Shown here in pieces: positions 1-10,792 of a stretch of DNA of 22,591 nt. Position numbers and translations under genes: made by a program. The stretch lies in NCBI GenBank assembly GCA_001931875.2, contig MSJH02000753.1, positions 1 through 22,591 on the forward strand. The letters are read 5' to 3'. Below the pieces are notes generated by a model. That model did no database searches. It was given only the letters and a program-made list of their open reading frames with translations, and was not told the DNA's origin. Position 1 is the stretch's first letter; every line of letters starts with the position of its first letter. The stretch is from Byssochlamys sp. IMV 00236. Taxonomy: Eukaryota > Ascomycota > Eurotiomycetes > Eurotiales > Thermoascaceae.

Positions 1-483
1 TGTGTGTACAATATGTATCTGTTCAAAGCTATTTTTTGTCAATTCATCGAAACTTCTGTTTTCTTTTAATCTAATCAACCCTCTTTATACTCTTTTTTAG
101 TCATGAGACTTGTATAATTGAAAGAAGGTTTTTATGAATATCAATATTTTATTTCTTTATTTAAATGGAAATAAGCCCAAGGACGTGTGATATAAACAAA
201 GAATGCATGAAATTTATTGCCTTTTAGTCTTTTTACATAGTAAAAATAGAGGTGAATAACTTCATTAACATATAAATACAAGTGATAATCTGAATGAATA
301 TAAAAAAGACAGGCAAAGAGTCATGAAACACGTTAGAAATAAACAAAAGTGTGAGTGTAAACCTTATTTTCTTGAGAGGAGTAAAACTTTATTTATTGAA
401 AACAATAACTTCACACAACTAAGAAAAGAGTATAAAAAGAGAGAAATTTGCCTCTATTCCTTTTCTCTTTATACTTTTTTTTT
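1..483. other. AT-rich region, no supported gene
   Basis: I see no convincing coding sequence on either strand here. The stretch is strongly AT-rich. The only longer open frames are those running into the 12-bp minisatellite that follows. It could be the 3' flank of a gene lying outside the window. Confidence 0.5.
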
Positions 484-570
484 GGTAGCTCTTTTGATAG
501 CTCCTTTGATAGCTCCTTTGATAGCTCCTTTGATAGCTCCTTTGATAGCTCCTTTGATAGCTCTCTTTGG
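484..570. repeat. 12-bp tandem minisatellite, about 7 units
   Basis: The unit is GATAGCTCCTTT. There are five perfect copies in a row, flanked by one degenerate copy at each end (GGTAGCTCTTTT and GATAGCTCTCTT). Because the unit is a multiple of three, the array stays open on both strands. The plus strand reads as repeats of Leu-Ile-Ala-Pro and the minus strand as repeats of Ser-Lys-Glu-Leu. Neither frame has a recognisable gene around it, so the open frames (323-589 plus, 411-677 minus) are probably a by-product of the repeat. Confidence 0.9.
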
Positions 571-589
571 TCAAGGTAAGTTTTCATAA

Positions 590-1060
590 ACTTACTCAGC
601 AGGGCGATGATTGTGTGTTTAAGGATTTCTATGATGCTCAATACCTGCCCTGGACTGACAACGGTCGCTCGTTTCATCCCTCAACTGGAGGCTTTCAGGC
701 AGCCAAAAGGAGAATTATAGGACATTCGATTGGAATCTTTACAGGGGGCTAGTAGTTAGCTGGGAGCTAGTTATCTGAGATCACAACTGTGGCAGATTGT
801 TGATGATGCTTCTTGCTGTCTGGCTGGCACAAAGGGGTACATAAGCTAGTTGACAATTGACAAGACTCATCCAAGACATACCCCAGCGGTGCATCTGCTA
901 CTACAGGCCTTTGCAGGCTGCTCTGGTATTTGATGGTCTGATAGTTTTTATGGGTGCTTGGTCCCTTGTTCTGATGGTCAATGGCTGGCCTAAAAAATGT
1001 TGTCACAGCAGCAATCGGAACCTTTAAAAGTCTTTTGGGCATCGTTGCTAACCCTTTTAT
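590..1060. other. GC-richer island, origin unassigned
   Basis: Base composition is visibly richer in G and C than the flanks: about half of bases 601-720 are G or C, against roughly a third in neighbouring intergenic DNA. Short open frames exist on both strands (plus 567-752; minus 767-1042, Gln/Ser-rich), but stops interrupt every frame and I recognise no domain. A decayed gene or transposon fragment would fit. This is inference only. Confidence 0.35.
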
Positions 1061-1676
1061 TCTTCTCTTTTAGGTTTTCTTTGATCAAAGGTTCTACTTG
1101 CAATGTAAATTCAATTTTCTTACTTTTTAAAAGCAAAATAGACAATATATCATGAGTAAAGTATAAATATATGCAATGTATTACTATAACCTATATGATT
1201 GCCTGATATAAAGCCCTAAAGAGTGATAGAGCATAGACAAAGCTATGGTTAAAAAGCATATTCTATGCTATGACACTTTGGTTTGTAGCGTTCATGTAAA
1301 AAACGAACGCATTTTCACTTGAGCAGCCTTTAGTTTCCTTTCAAACGAACATTTTGCAGTTTGAGAGGAAGTGATACCTTTCTTGGATTTTGCAGTGCCC
1401 TTTTGCATCGCCTCTAATATTACCCTTATTATATTAACAAAACAAGTGGTGACAAACTAGTCGTTTTTTGGAGTTACTAGTACAGCTCATTTTTTATGTT
1501 TAGACCCTATCCTATTCCTCTTTTATGCTTATAAAGTGAGTAAAGATGCTTCTTTTGTCTGTGAGTGTGTATGCATGTGAGTGAGTTTGTAGACTGGATA
1601 AAGTCACAAAAGTTTATTTATCTGCAGAAAGTAAACATTCTCTTTTTTTTTTTTCAATTCATTAACAATCTACATC
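1061..1676. promoter_or_regulatory. Upstream region of RAB3GAP1-like gene
   Basis: There is no supported gene. The region holds two small inverted repeats: GCGTTC...GAACGC near 1290-1310, and an imperfect one around GAGCATAG...CTATGCT at about 1229-1272. A long T tract lies at about 1642-1655, 20-35 bp before the ATG of the next gene. T- or CT-rich tracts just before the start also occur upstream of the 7549 ORF, DPM1 and OXA1 in this window. No exact promoter element can be assigned. Confidence 0.35.
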
Positions 1677-4600
1677 ATGTCAACAAAGAGAAGACAAAGC
1701 TCATATAGCGCAGAAGAACCTTTTGAATTTGTTGATTACACGTCAGTGTCTAATTTCGAACGACTTGTTACTCATATTGAGGAAACGTTATATTCTTGGG
1801 GCATAAAGGACGGCTCCTTTGGCATATTCTCTGATGAACAAATATCAGCGGCTAAAGCAGCGCTTAGTAACCCTACAGCAGAGGAATATACCAGAAAGGA
1901 AGTACTGTCAGTAGATGAAGATACGTTTTATTTCACTTACCATTGCCAACCAACCGTTGTAGAGAGTAACAATGCGCCTCCGTTAGCAGCTGATCACTTT
2001 TATCAGTTTCAGTATAACCAATACCATCCACTCCATCGATGGACAGGGCAGAGTAGACTTTTGATATTAAAATTAGCAAATGATTCGATCAAGAAAAAGA
2101 TACTATTAGGCACAAGATCATCCATAGAAAACCATCAAGCAAAGCAGCTTATCTCTGCGTGTGCCATCGCCTTTCAGAACACAGGCTGTTCCATCCCTGT
2201 GTTTACGCCCGTAGGACAAGAGAGGCACAAGATGTTTCTTGGATATATGCTTACAACATCCAACATGGATCACCCTTTGAACGAAACAGAGACACGGTTT
2301 AATATGACAATCATCTCGCCTCCTAGCACTTTATCATGCTTGGATGAACTGAAATATTTATTTATGCAAAAGCAAAGTGCTCTACGTGAAACTTATGGTA
2401 AGCATGACGTCTTTTTAATTGACGCGCGTTTGACTGATATATCGCTCAAAAGGCAAAGTTGACTATGATGATAAAGATGTTTGGACAACCGCTGTCTATA
2501 CTTATGACTTGAAGAATTGGTTTGAAAATAACTGGAAGCAATGGCCAGAGACGCCAGATACAGCATCCGAACGTCCATCAATAAGCCGAGACTTAAGCGA
2601 TGATTTTGGACAAACAAGTCAGAAACCACTAGATGAAACTGAGAACATGCTCCCCTTTGGATCCTATAATGATCCTCTACGCTCTTTAACCCTAAGTGCG
2701 CTATTTCCATTTTGGCAAGATGGACTTTATGATGACGCCCAATCGACAAATATGGATGCCCTCACAGCTAAACAGTGGGTTTTATCACGAGAGTTTGCTC
2801 CAGCAAATCAACAGAGAGCAGATCTATCAAACAGCATAGAGCAAATTATTGGCTCTTGGATAAAGGATCCATGCAACAGCGAGTACCTTGCACCGTATGA
2901 TGAAGACAACGATGAGTCTGTCAATGACCGTGCCATGTTACTTCGCAACCTCTTTCTAGCCAACAATTCACGCAGCACTAGCAGTAGCACCTCCGGTAGT
3001 ATGGCAGATAGTACAGGAGGAACACGATCAGGAGATGAGCAAGTGACAGTAGTAAAGTCGGATCAAATAGAGGAAGTCTTGAATAATTTATTTAGTAGAA
3101 ATAAAGTGCCATTGTATAATAATAAAGCAGGAAAGGAGGATCAAAAAGAAATGTTGGATACAAAGAAGCTGGTGTTAAAATTCAGAGCAAGCTCTTCTGT
3201 ACCTTACGGATCTTTCCTTTGGAACTTACTCTTATTCACAATTAAAGCATTGGCAAATGGCAACACGAATCCAAATAGTCGACGACAGCACTTTGCAGAT
3301 TTCATGGGGTTTTTCAGAATTGTCTGGACAGAGGTGTTGCGTAAAATACGCTGGCATTGGGAGAATCTTGAACCCATACCAGACGTAAGTCCTTATTTAT
3401 ACGATGATGATAATGACGAGGATCATAACTGTAACGACCCCAAGAAAAAGAAAATACTTGGCATTGACCTTCGCTTTAACATTGTAAGTCCATTCACATA
3501 TCATTCATTTTGCTTATCATTGTCTAGTTGCATCAAAAACTATCCATGGTTAATTGTTGCATATATCGCCAACGTCAAAACAATTCATCTCAGAGCGGGA
3601 AAGGAGCATCTAGCAAAGAACAGACAATACTGGATAATAAAAGCCGCTCCAACTTGAACAATGAACGACCTGGCCAATCAAAGGTAACCCCCAAATCAGC
3701 CCTTGAACGTAAAAAGAAGCCAATATGTATTCAATATTAGAAACAGACCAGATCACCTGTTATAGATGATTCAGACTCTACAGAGGAGTTTTTTGATACG
3801 GTAGAAGATGTGGAAGGATCGATCAATATAGTCCAGCGGCCAGTAGATGAAGAACTTGAGGAGCCTGGAAGTGCACATCCTTTATCAGAATCATACGTAC
3901 GGCTTCCATTTGTAGCCATATTTAACAATGAAGAAGCGGAAGCAGCTGCTATAAAAGATCCCAATAGAGCAGAAGGACAGTTGTGCGAACATACTGAAGG
4001 TTTGAAATTATTAAAAACAGGGGAGCCACTTCAAGTGCCTGTGACCCAGGATCCGGGATTTATGACAGAGGATATGGTCAAAGAACAAGCTGAAGCATTT
4101 GAGAATATGGGCTCATCGGACCGTGCGACTTTAAAGCGAGCTCAGCTTCAGTCGCGACAATTGTATTCGGATATGCAAGCTTTTAAGGCAGCCAATCCCC
4201 ATGCTTGTCTAGAAGATTTCGTTAGATGGCATTCTCCTCGTGATTGGATAGTTCCTGAGGGATCAAAGAACGAAGAAGGTCATCTTAGTAAAAGAATGTC
4301 TGAGCCAAACAATATTTGGCAAGAGCTATGGAATTGTTCTCACAGAATCCCTTGTTCTCGACAGAGTCCGCTCTTCAACATATACACTGAGGCTGAAAAG
4401 GCATTATTCTTTTTAGAGACAACATCTGTTCATGAACTGTTTTCAACGTAAGTCATACTTTATCTGTGTATATATAAAACTAATAGACTCATTTCTATAG
4501 GATGTTGCCTACTTTAGTCTTAATTGCATATGATACACTAGTCAATCATCCTGTGGTTAAGCATAGCCGTCTAGTGACTGATGAGCTGCTAGAGCTTAGA

Positions 4601-5150
4601 GATGTATTGATCCACTTTCCTTGGGATGATCTTCGGTAAGCTTATATATATATCTTAAGGCACAGTGACACCATCTCATATGATTTAGCTTTGGAAAAAA
4701 GACGATAGAAAGTATAACATTTCAAATACGTCAAGTAGAATCAATGATGTGTAATGCGATATCCTTATTACGAAAGGTTTTTGATAAAGAGAGAGAGAGT
4801 ATTTAAAGAATTTTTTAACCCCTCAAATGACAGTTACCCCGTCAATATGATTTAGTAGATAGATTATTATTATCAGAGCAGACAATAGTTCAAGAAGGTC
4901 AAGAACGATCAGCTGTCTTTCAACTATTCAAGAATGATGGTAATAAAAAAGACATTGCTAAAAATAAGAGTTAACATGATCAATAGATGGTATTATATCC
5001 AAGCCTTCTTCTAGAGAATATGTGCTGTATAGCAGCTGTAATGGTTTGATAGGCTCAGATAGATACTTGCCAATGAGGCAATATGCCTTAGTGAAGGACA
5101 ATGAAGTCCGTATTGTTGATTTACACACAGTAGATGCTATTTACTCCTAA
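1677..5150 (+). CDS. RAB3GAP1: Rab3 GTPase-activating protein catalytic subunit (RAB3GAP1-like)
   Basis: Eight exons: 1677-2397, 2453-3483, 3528-3683, 3741-4447, 4501-4635, 4689-4776, 4834-4939, 4987-5150. They give 1035 aa; human RAB3GAP1 is about 980. The N-terminus matches the family (FEFVDYTSVSNFERLV). LHQKLSMVNCC follows intron 2. The conserved block PVTQDPGFMTEDMVKEQ leads into SFKAANP-like and DFVRWHSPRD motifs near residues 785-805; the last is the family's signature and is thought to carry the catalytic arginine. The tail SSREYVLYSSC...LPMRQYALVKD also matches. In other eukaryotes RAB3GAP1 pairs with RAB3GAP2. The complex acts on Rab3, serves as a GEF for Rab18 at the ER, and affects autophagy. 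Residues about 415-450 are Ser/Thr-rich and variable. The intron at 4777-4833 needs a GTTTTT donor, so that junction is the least certain. A mariner relic begins directly after the stop codon. Confidence 0.9.
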
Positions 5151-6600
5151 TATACAGTCACTTCAGAAAGTAAAGTCGCTGATTTTGAGTTTAATGTCGT
5201 GCAAAAAAATTATGCGTCCAACAATGATATCGATTGATCCAAAAATAAAGTCGTGCTCACGTATCATGAACTCCGTTTATTTTCTTCTTCCTATTTATAA
5301 TTTATTTTACAGATATTGAAGATGAGTATGCAATTTTTTTATAAAGATGGACAAGGACACGTTGTTGATAAGAATGGAATTGAACCGATGGATGTTGCTG
5401 TTGTTGATGAGGAGCTATTAGCTATTGAAACAATAAGTTCTCGTACTCAGTTCCTAATGAATAAACCTTCGGAAAGGCCTAACCCTGTAATGCATCCAGT
5501 TATGGATAAGAGGAATAGTGAAGATATTGATATGAAACTATGCAACAAGCGACGCTATACGGTTTACTCTGATGAAGGCAAGACAAGATTTTTTCATTTA
5601 TTTTTCAGTAAATGCTTGAAAGCTTCTGCTGCTGCAAGGCAATTAGGTATTCATATCCGAGCAGCACAGAGATGGGTCAAACGTTATTACGAAGGCCCTG
5701 AAAGCATCTTTGAGAAGAAAAATAAGTCAGGTCGGCGTCGTATTTATGGGGAAGAGCATAAACAGTTTCTTTTAAATTATATTGATAAGAACCCTTCTGT
5801 CGTTGTCAATGAAGTGGTGAAAAGTTTGAAACAAAACTTTGAAGGTCTCAACGTTTCTCGTAGTACTGTTTACAACTTTATGACAACTCAGTGCAATCTG
5901 TCAATTAAGCAAGCACAACTTCATCCTGTGGAAAGGAACAGTGAGGAAAAGATTCAGCAAAGATACGACTAGGTCCAAAAGTGTCAGCAAACTGACATGG
6001 ATTTCACAACAAATTGTGTTTTTCTTGATGAATTCAGCCTTTCACATTAATTTGAAACGGGGTATGGCTTGGTCAAAAAAAAGGCATTCCTACAATAGTT
6101 ACAGTACCTACAATGAAAGCAAACGCAATATCGATTTTAGGTGCAATATCTGCAAATGGCTTAATTAATGTTAGATTGAGAGTTCCAAAGCGTATCAAAA
6201 AGAGAAAGCTTGGATGTGCGACTGATGGTTATAGCACAGGGACAGTGACAGGCCATTATCTAAACTTTGTAAAGGCTACTCTCAACGAAATGGGCAAGTA
6301 TCCCGAAATGAAGGGACACTACCTTGTCATGGATAATGCTCCTATTCACAACTCAACAGACATTGGTAGGTATATCAATTCACGAGGATATAGATTCGTA
6401 TATCTTCCTTCATATTCTCCTGAACTGAATCCAATTGAGCAGTTCTGGTCAGTTGTCAAAAGTAAAGTTAAGCGAAATAAGAATCGCTAATGACTAGGAT
6501 TAGTGAAACGTGCGATAGCTTGTATTTGAGTGATTTCAAACGCTTTGTTTCTCATTCTGTCAAATGCTTTGATAAATGTTTAAACAAGGAGAGATTGTGA
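5151..6600 (+). mobile_element. Degraded Tc1/mariner (IS630 superfamily) transposon
   Basis: The left end reads TA-TACAGTCACTTCAGAAAG from 5151, the layout expected of a mariner terminal repeat beside a TA target site. About 160 bp later comes a transposase pseudogene running to 6600. I searched downstream for the reverse complement of the left terminal repeat (ending CTTCTGAAGTGACTGTA-like) and found no clean copy. The right end is therefore truncated, badly eroded or disrupted, and 6600 is only the end of recognisable coding remnant. A separate short inverted-repeat element begins 58 bp further on and may have contributed to loss of the right end. Confidence 0.8.
5322..6600 (+). pseudogene. 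Tc1/mariner-type DD34E transposase, broken
   Basis: The N-terminal part (5322-5969) is open. It carries helix-turn-helix DNA-binding segments around KASAAARQLGIHIRAAQRWV and the later VSRSTVYNFM. After RYD an in-frame TAG at 5970-5972 stands where the family usually has Trp. The first catalytic Asp is in CVFLDE at about 6015-6032. One extra base near 6036 shifts to the frame of AFHINLKRGMAWSKK. An extra A in the A8 run at 6075-6082 shifts to the frame of ISILGAISANGLI. The second Asp (VMDNAPIH) and the final Glu (NPIEQFW) are intact and 34 residues apart. A third shift near 6480-6490 moves the C-terminal tail (MTRISETCDSLYLSDF..., to TGA at 6600) into another frame. One nonsense change and three frameshifts make it inactive. 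Confidence 0.88.
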
Positions 6601-6657
6601 AGAATTTTTTTTTGTGCAGGCTGTTTTTTTTGTGTACGCTAACTTTTTTCTTTGATG

Positions 6658-6989
6658 AACACTACATGCACCAGAAAATGCACCAGAAAATCGATTAATG
6701 CTACGGACGTTTCCTTGGGGCGCTACCTACGTTGTCACAATACAACGTCATATTACCAAAGCCTCTGCCTAATCTAAGGCTTGTCCAGTTCACTCTCTGA
6801 CATAAAATGTGAATTACACGTGTTCTTGCATCTTTGTTGATCAACTGACAACATAAAATTAGAATAAATAAATAGCAACATTTCTTTTTTTTATAACTTC
6901 ATAAACTCATATTTAGCTTGACGCTACACATTGAATAGTTGTGTTGGACTACATTATAAGTAATAGGTAGAGGTAGTGCCTGTAGTGTT
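6658..6989. mobile_element. Short non-autonomous inverted-repeat (MITE-like) element, copy 1
   Basis: The left terminus reads AACACTACATGCACCAGAAA, followed by TTAATGCTACGGACG and GGGGCGCTACC. About 235 bp of this copy (6658-6893) align with 16071-16310 at roughly 90% by eye. The right end, GGTAGAGGTAGTGCC...TGTAGTGTT, is an inverted counterpart of the left end, but it lacks about 27 bp still present in copy 2. There is no coding capacity. I see no clear target-site duplication. An outer 16-bp perfect inverted pair lies just beyond it (6647-6662 and 7058-7073), so the true element may extend to about 6647-7073. Confidence 0.7.
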
Positions 6990-7334
6990 TCTCTTTCAAC
7001 ATTATTGCAACACATAGAAATATTCAACGACAAAAGTGTCACGTCTTTTGGAAACTGGTGTTCATCAAAGAAAGTTGACTTTTTGATGTGCAAGCCCAAA
7101 AGGAAACGTTATGCCAATAATTCAATGATCTCTGTTCGGTCGCTATACATTTCAAAGGAAGAATATTTTGGTAAGACGGGATTCTCGACGTACTCCCTAT
7201 CGCACTACCAAACTGACCACAAAATACGTTATTATCATGCTTAATTCTCATCTATTCATACAATAATCCTGTTTTAATATAAAATGTTTGTAATAATGAG
7301 CTTTCGTTCTTCTTGTTCTTGATAAAGAAGTTAC
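6990..7334. other. Intergenic stretch after element copy 1
   Basis: No supported gene. A 79-codon open frame (7005-7244, plus) has no ATG-led recognisable protein and shows no similarity to anything else in the window. The inverted copy of TTTCTTTGATGAACAC sits at 7058-7073. Confidence 0.4.
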
Positions 7335-7490
7335 TCAGGGAATCATTGACGTAAATCTATTTCTTCTTTCAAGAAAGAGTAGAGCAGCTACAGCTTCTTC
7401 GGTATCAAACTCTTGATTATCATTGGCTTCAATGGCAACTTGATATCTAATTCCTTCCTTGAGGTGGACTTTTTTTTTTTTTTTTTGCAT
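7335..7490 (-). CDS. Putative small protein, 51 aa, unknown
   Basis: On the minus strand an ATG at 7490 opens a 51-residue frame ending with TGA at 7335-7337. It begins Met-Gln followed by five Lys, encoded by an A17 tract (T17 at 7470-7486 on the plus strand). It continues as a well-mixed acidic sequence including DNQEFDTEEAVAALLFLERR, and ends SMIP. Its amino-acid composition looks protein-like, but the A tract could be a length-variable microsatellite. An overlapping frame starting 4 bp upstream (MDAKKKKKS...) is also open for about 35 codons. The start lies 58 bp from that of the divergent ORF at 7549. It could equally be a last exon or a relic. I do not recognise a family. Confidence 0.3.
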   Translation of the reverse strand: MQKKKKKVHLKEGIRYQVAIEANDNQEFDTEEAVAALLFLERRNRFTSMIP

Positions 7491-7548
7491 CCATTTTATT
7501 TAACCAATTATCTTCTTTTTCTTCTTTTTTTCTTCTTAGTCAATCTCA

Positions 7549-8046
7549 ATGTGGAGAAAAAGAGACAGTGTGCTGGTTGATTTATACAAGGCTCATTCAC
7601 AAGAAGAGCCACCTTTACATAGCAATCGCTGTTCTGGCAGTTGCTACAATCCTTCTTATTTGCCTCAACCACCACCTTTAACAAAGACTACAAAAAATCC
7701 TCGGTCAATATACCCAGGAAGTGATTTTGATGTATTTGGAAAAGATAAATCACCACAAACATTTACAGAAATATACTCTATTGAACCTTTCATTTCAAAA
7801 CAACTAACAAGTTGTCCTCAAAAAGAAGAAATAGTGATAGCGCATGGTTTTAAAAGAGGACAACTAGAGGCACTTTTAGATAGCACAGCCATTATTAAAA
7901 AACGAAAAGTGAACGCAGACATGATGACTCATAACACCCAGAGTGTGTTCTTCAAGTCAACAGCAGCATACAACACACCGTCAAACATTTTTATGACACA
8001 TAATAATGAACACTGGGAGGATTCCATCGATTTGGAGTACTGTTGA
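7549..8046 (+). CDS. Hypothetical protein, 165 aa, probable nuclear orphan
   Basis: An uninterrupted ATG-to-TGA frame without introns. No domain is recognised. The sequence is low in hydrophobic stretches, has a short proline run (YLPQPPPL) near residue 40, and contains a classic monopartite basic nuclear-localisation-like patch, KKRKV, near residue 120. A strong CT-rich tract ending TTCTTCTTAG lies immediately upstream. It could be a promoter element or the acceptor of an intron in the 5' leader, so an upstream exon cannot be excluded. A nuclear, lineage-restricted, partly disordered protein is inference from composition. Confidence 0.5.
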   Translation: MWRKRDSVLVDLYKAHSQEEPPLHSNRCSGSCYNPSYLPQPPPLTKTTKNPRSIYPGSDFDVFGKDKSPQTFTEIYSIEPFISKQLTSCPQKEEIVIAHGFKRGQLEALLDSTAIIKKRKVNADMMTHNTQSVFFKSTAAYNTPSNIFMTHNNEHWEDSIDLEYC

Positions 8047-8450
8047 TAATTTTTTTTTTATCTTGTAAATACAATAGGTTCACTACAAACTCCAGTTGCA
8101 AATAAATGATATGCTTTCTACAGCATGATGTATGTTGTAGGGAAAAGGGGGAATGCTCTTCTTCAATATTCAAACAATAAGGGTGTATTTTTACAACCAT
8201 ATTGTCGTCATTCTTACATGATCATAGCAATAAAGGTGACAAGCAATACAGGTATGAAGAGGGAATTTGTCTAGGCACAAAACTACTAGACTACCTATGA
8301 AGGAGGGGAATAATTGATTATTGGGAACATTATTGAGAGAAGGATTATGAGGATATGATGTGCATTTTTTTCCTATTTTGTGTGTCTGTGCATGAGAGGT
8401 TTGAAGTCAGCTCACTTTTCCATTTTGTGGCCCCCTTTTTTTTGGTTTGA
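8047..8450. other. Intergenic region upstream of DPM1
   Basis: No gene supported. The minus-strand open frame at 7991-8200 lacks family resemblance. A C5T8 tract (8430-8442) lies just before the first DPM1 ATG, resembling the pyrimidine tracts upstream of other genes in the window. Confidence 0.45.
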
Positions 8451-9460
<1,010 letters not shown>

Positions 9461-9482
9461 ATCATTAAAAGAGAAGAGAGAT

Positions 9483-10792
9483 TTATTCATGCTTTTTCTG
9501 CTTGACAGTCAATCTTGAACATTCATAGGCAGACAAAAAGATGGGCAGAGTGACAGAGGCGGTTAGGACTGGAGTTAATAGTATAGTGGCCCATGCCCAG
9601 GATGGTACGCGCTTTTTGAATTCTTGTTGGCTATACAACCACATCCAAACAACACTCATGATACTTGTGCCTATATTATCCAAGTTGATGACAGTTTGTG
9701 CAGGATGTTCCCAAAAGACATCAATGTATGTCGAAACCAGGCGGCAAAGGATATGTTTAGATTCAGTACAGGTCATGAAGCATTTAATCCACTGCTGAAG
9801 ATAGATGGAAAAGTTGGCGCCAGCGATAAAACAGTATAATAGTGTGATAAATTTAGGTGTTCCATCATAGACTGTGAGTGCAGGCTGTTCATCATAATCA
9901 CCAATAAGTGGCAGCAGAGCCACGGCATGCATAACCACAAGATTTGTCATAAAGTTGCTGCTCGTACTAACATAAGGAGTGATCAAGACAGTGATTAGGC
10001 CGACAGTGATGGAAAACGCCAAAACGCCTAGTAATTTAAGTGAAGGTCGTCTTCTGATGGGAGGATGTGATAGCATGACTACACAGAATACACCCATTGC
10101 TGTTGACACACCCATGGCTTTACAGAGTAGCATATAAGCCCACAAGTGAGGAATACGTCGCCTCCAACCTTTTACTCATTTTAATATGTTTCCTTTACCT
10201 TTTCTTTTTTTTTCAATTACCTTCAATAGTCAAGATGGTTGTCCATACAATGACTTCAAATGTGGCTATTTGATGAGTCCATAACCATGACCAAGCACCC
10301 GTTGATGCTTCACGAACGACATCTTCAAATAAGCAAACATCATGTAACCAGTGAGAGATAGCATTAAGCGAGAAATCCCAATGAAATCCTTTTGAGAATG
10401 ACCAAATCGTATAATCCAAATACATAAATTTACAGACAAAAATCCATGTTATTGTCGTAAAAACGCCAGTCAATACAAACAATATTGTGGTCTCTGTCGA
10501 GTGTTGATCAAAGCTCCTTTTTAATTGAGGCGATATGATCCAAAACAGAGCTGGTATTAGTAATGTAAAATATGAAATGAATATTAAAACGGGCAACTTG
10601 TAATCTATTTCCATGTGTTTATGCAAAAGAAGAACAAGGAAAGACAACGATACAGAAACAAGTAGATCTGGAATCGGTTATTGAAATTATGCGGTAATTC
10701 TTACGTATAGCCCTTTAACTTTTTTAAATTCAGTCAAGCTCACAAAAATTAACCAGCAAAAGAGCATCTACGCTTTTAAGGAAATCGCCCAT
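9483..10792 (-). CDS. Polytopic membrane protein of unknown function
   Basis: Three exons on the minus strand: 10792-10744, 10667-10221, 10168-9483, giving 393 aa. The start MGDFLKSVDALLLVNF was chosen because splicing across 10668-10743 (GTGAGC donor, CAG acceptor) completes a first hydrophobic helix in frame. An internal ATG at 10614 would remove that helix. About eight hydrophobic segments follow. Conserved-looking loops include HWLHDVCLFEDVVREA, the EGWRRRIPHLWAYMLL segment across the second junction, and a soluble loop DYDEQPALTVYDGTPKF. It resembles a family of uncharacterised fungal membrane proteins I have a general memory of, but I cannot name a function. The lysine-rich end (KQKKHE) resembles a cytosolic ER-retrieval-type tail, which is inference. 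Its 3' end faces DPM1. Confidence 0.75.

Noticed and set aside
484..570. CRISPR-like array
   Set aside because: The units are 12 bp and directly adjacent with no spacers; this is an ordinary minisatellite in a eukaryotic genome.
5134..5319. Plus-strand 61-codon frame
   Set aside because: It overlaps the RAB3GAP1 end in another frame and runs through the mariner terminal region; no coding character.
6600..6660. Candidate right terminal repeat of the mariner element (GCTAACTTTTTTCTTTGATG)
   Set aside because: Loose resemblance to the reverse complement of the left end, but alignment needs several gaps, so I do not claim it.
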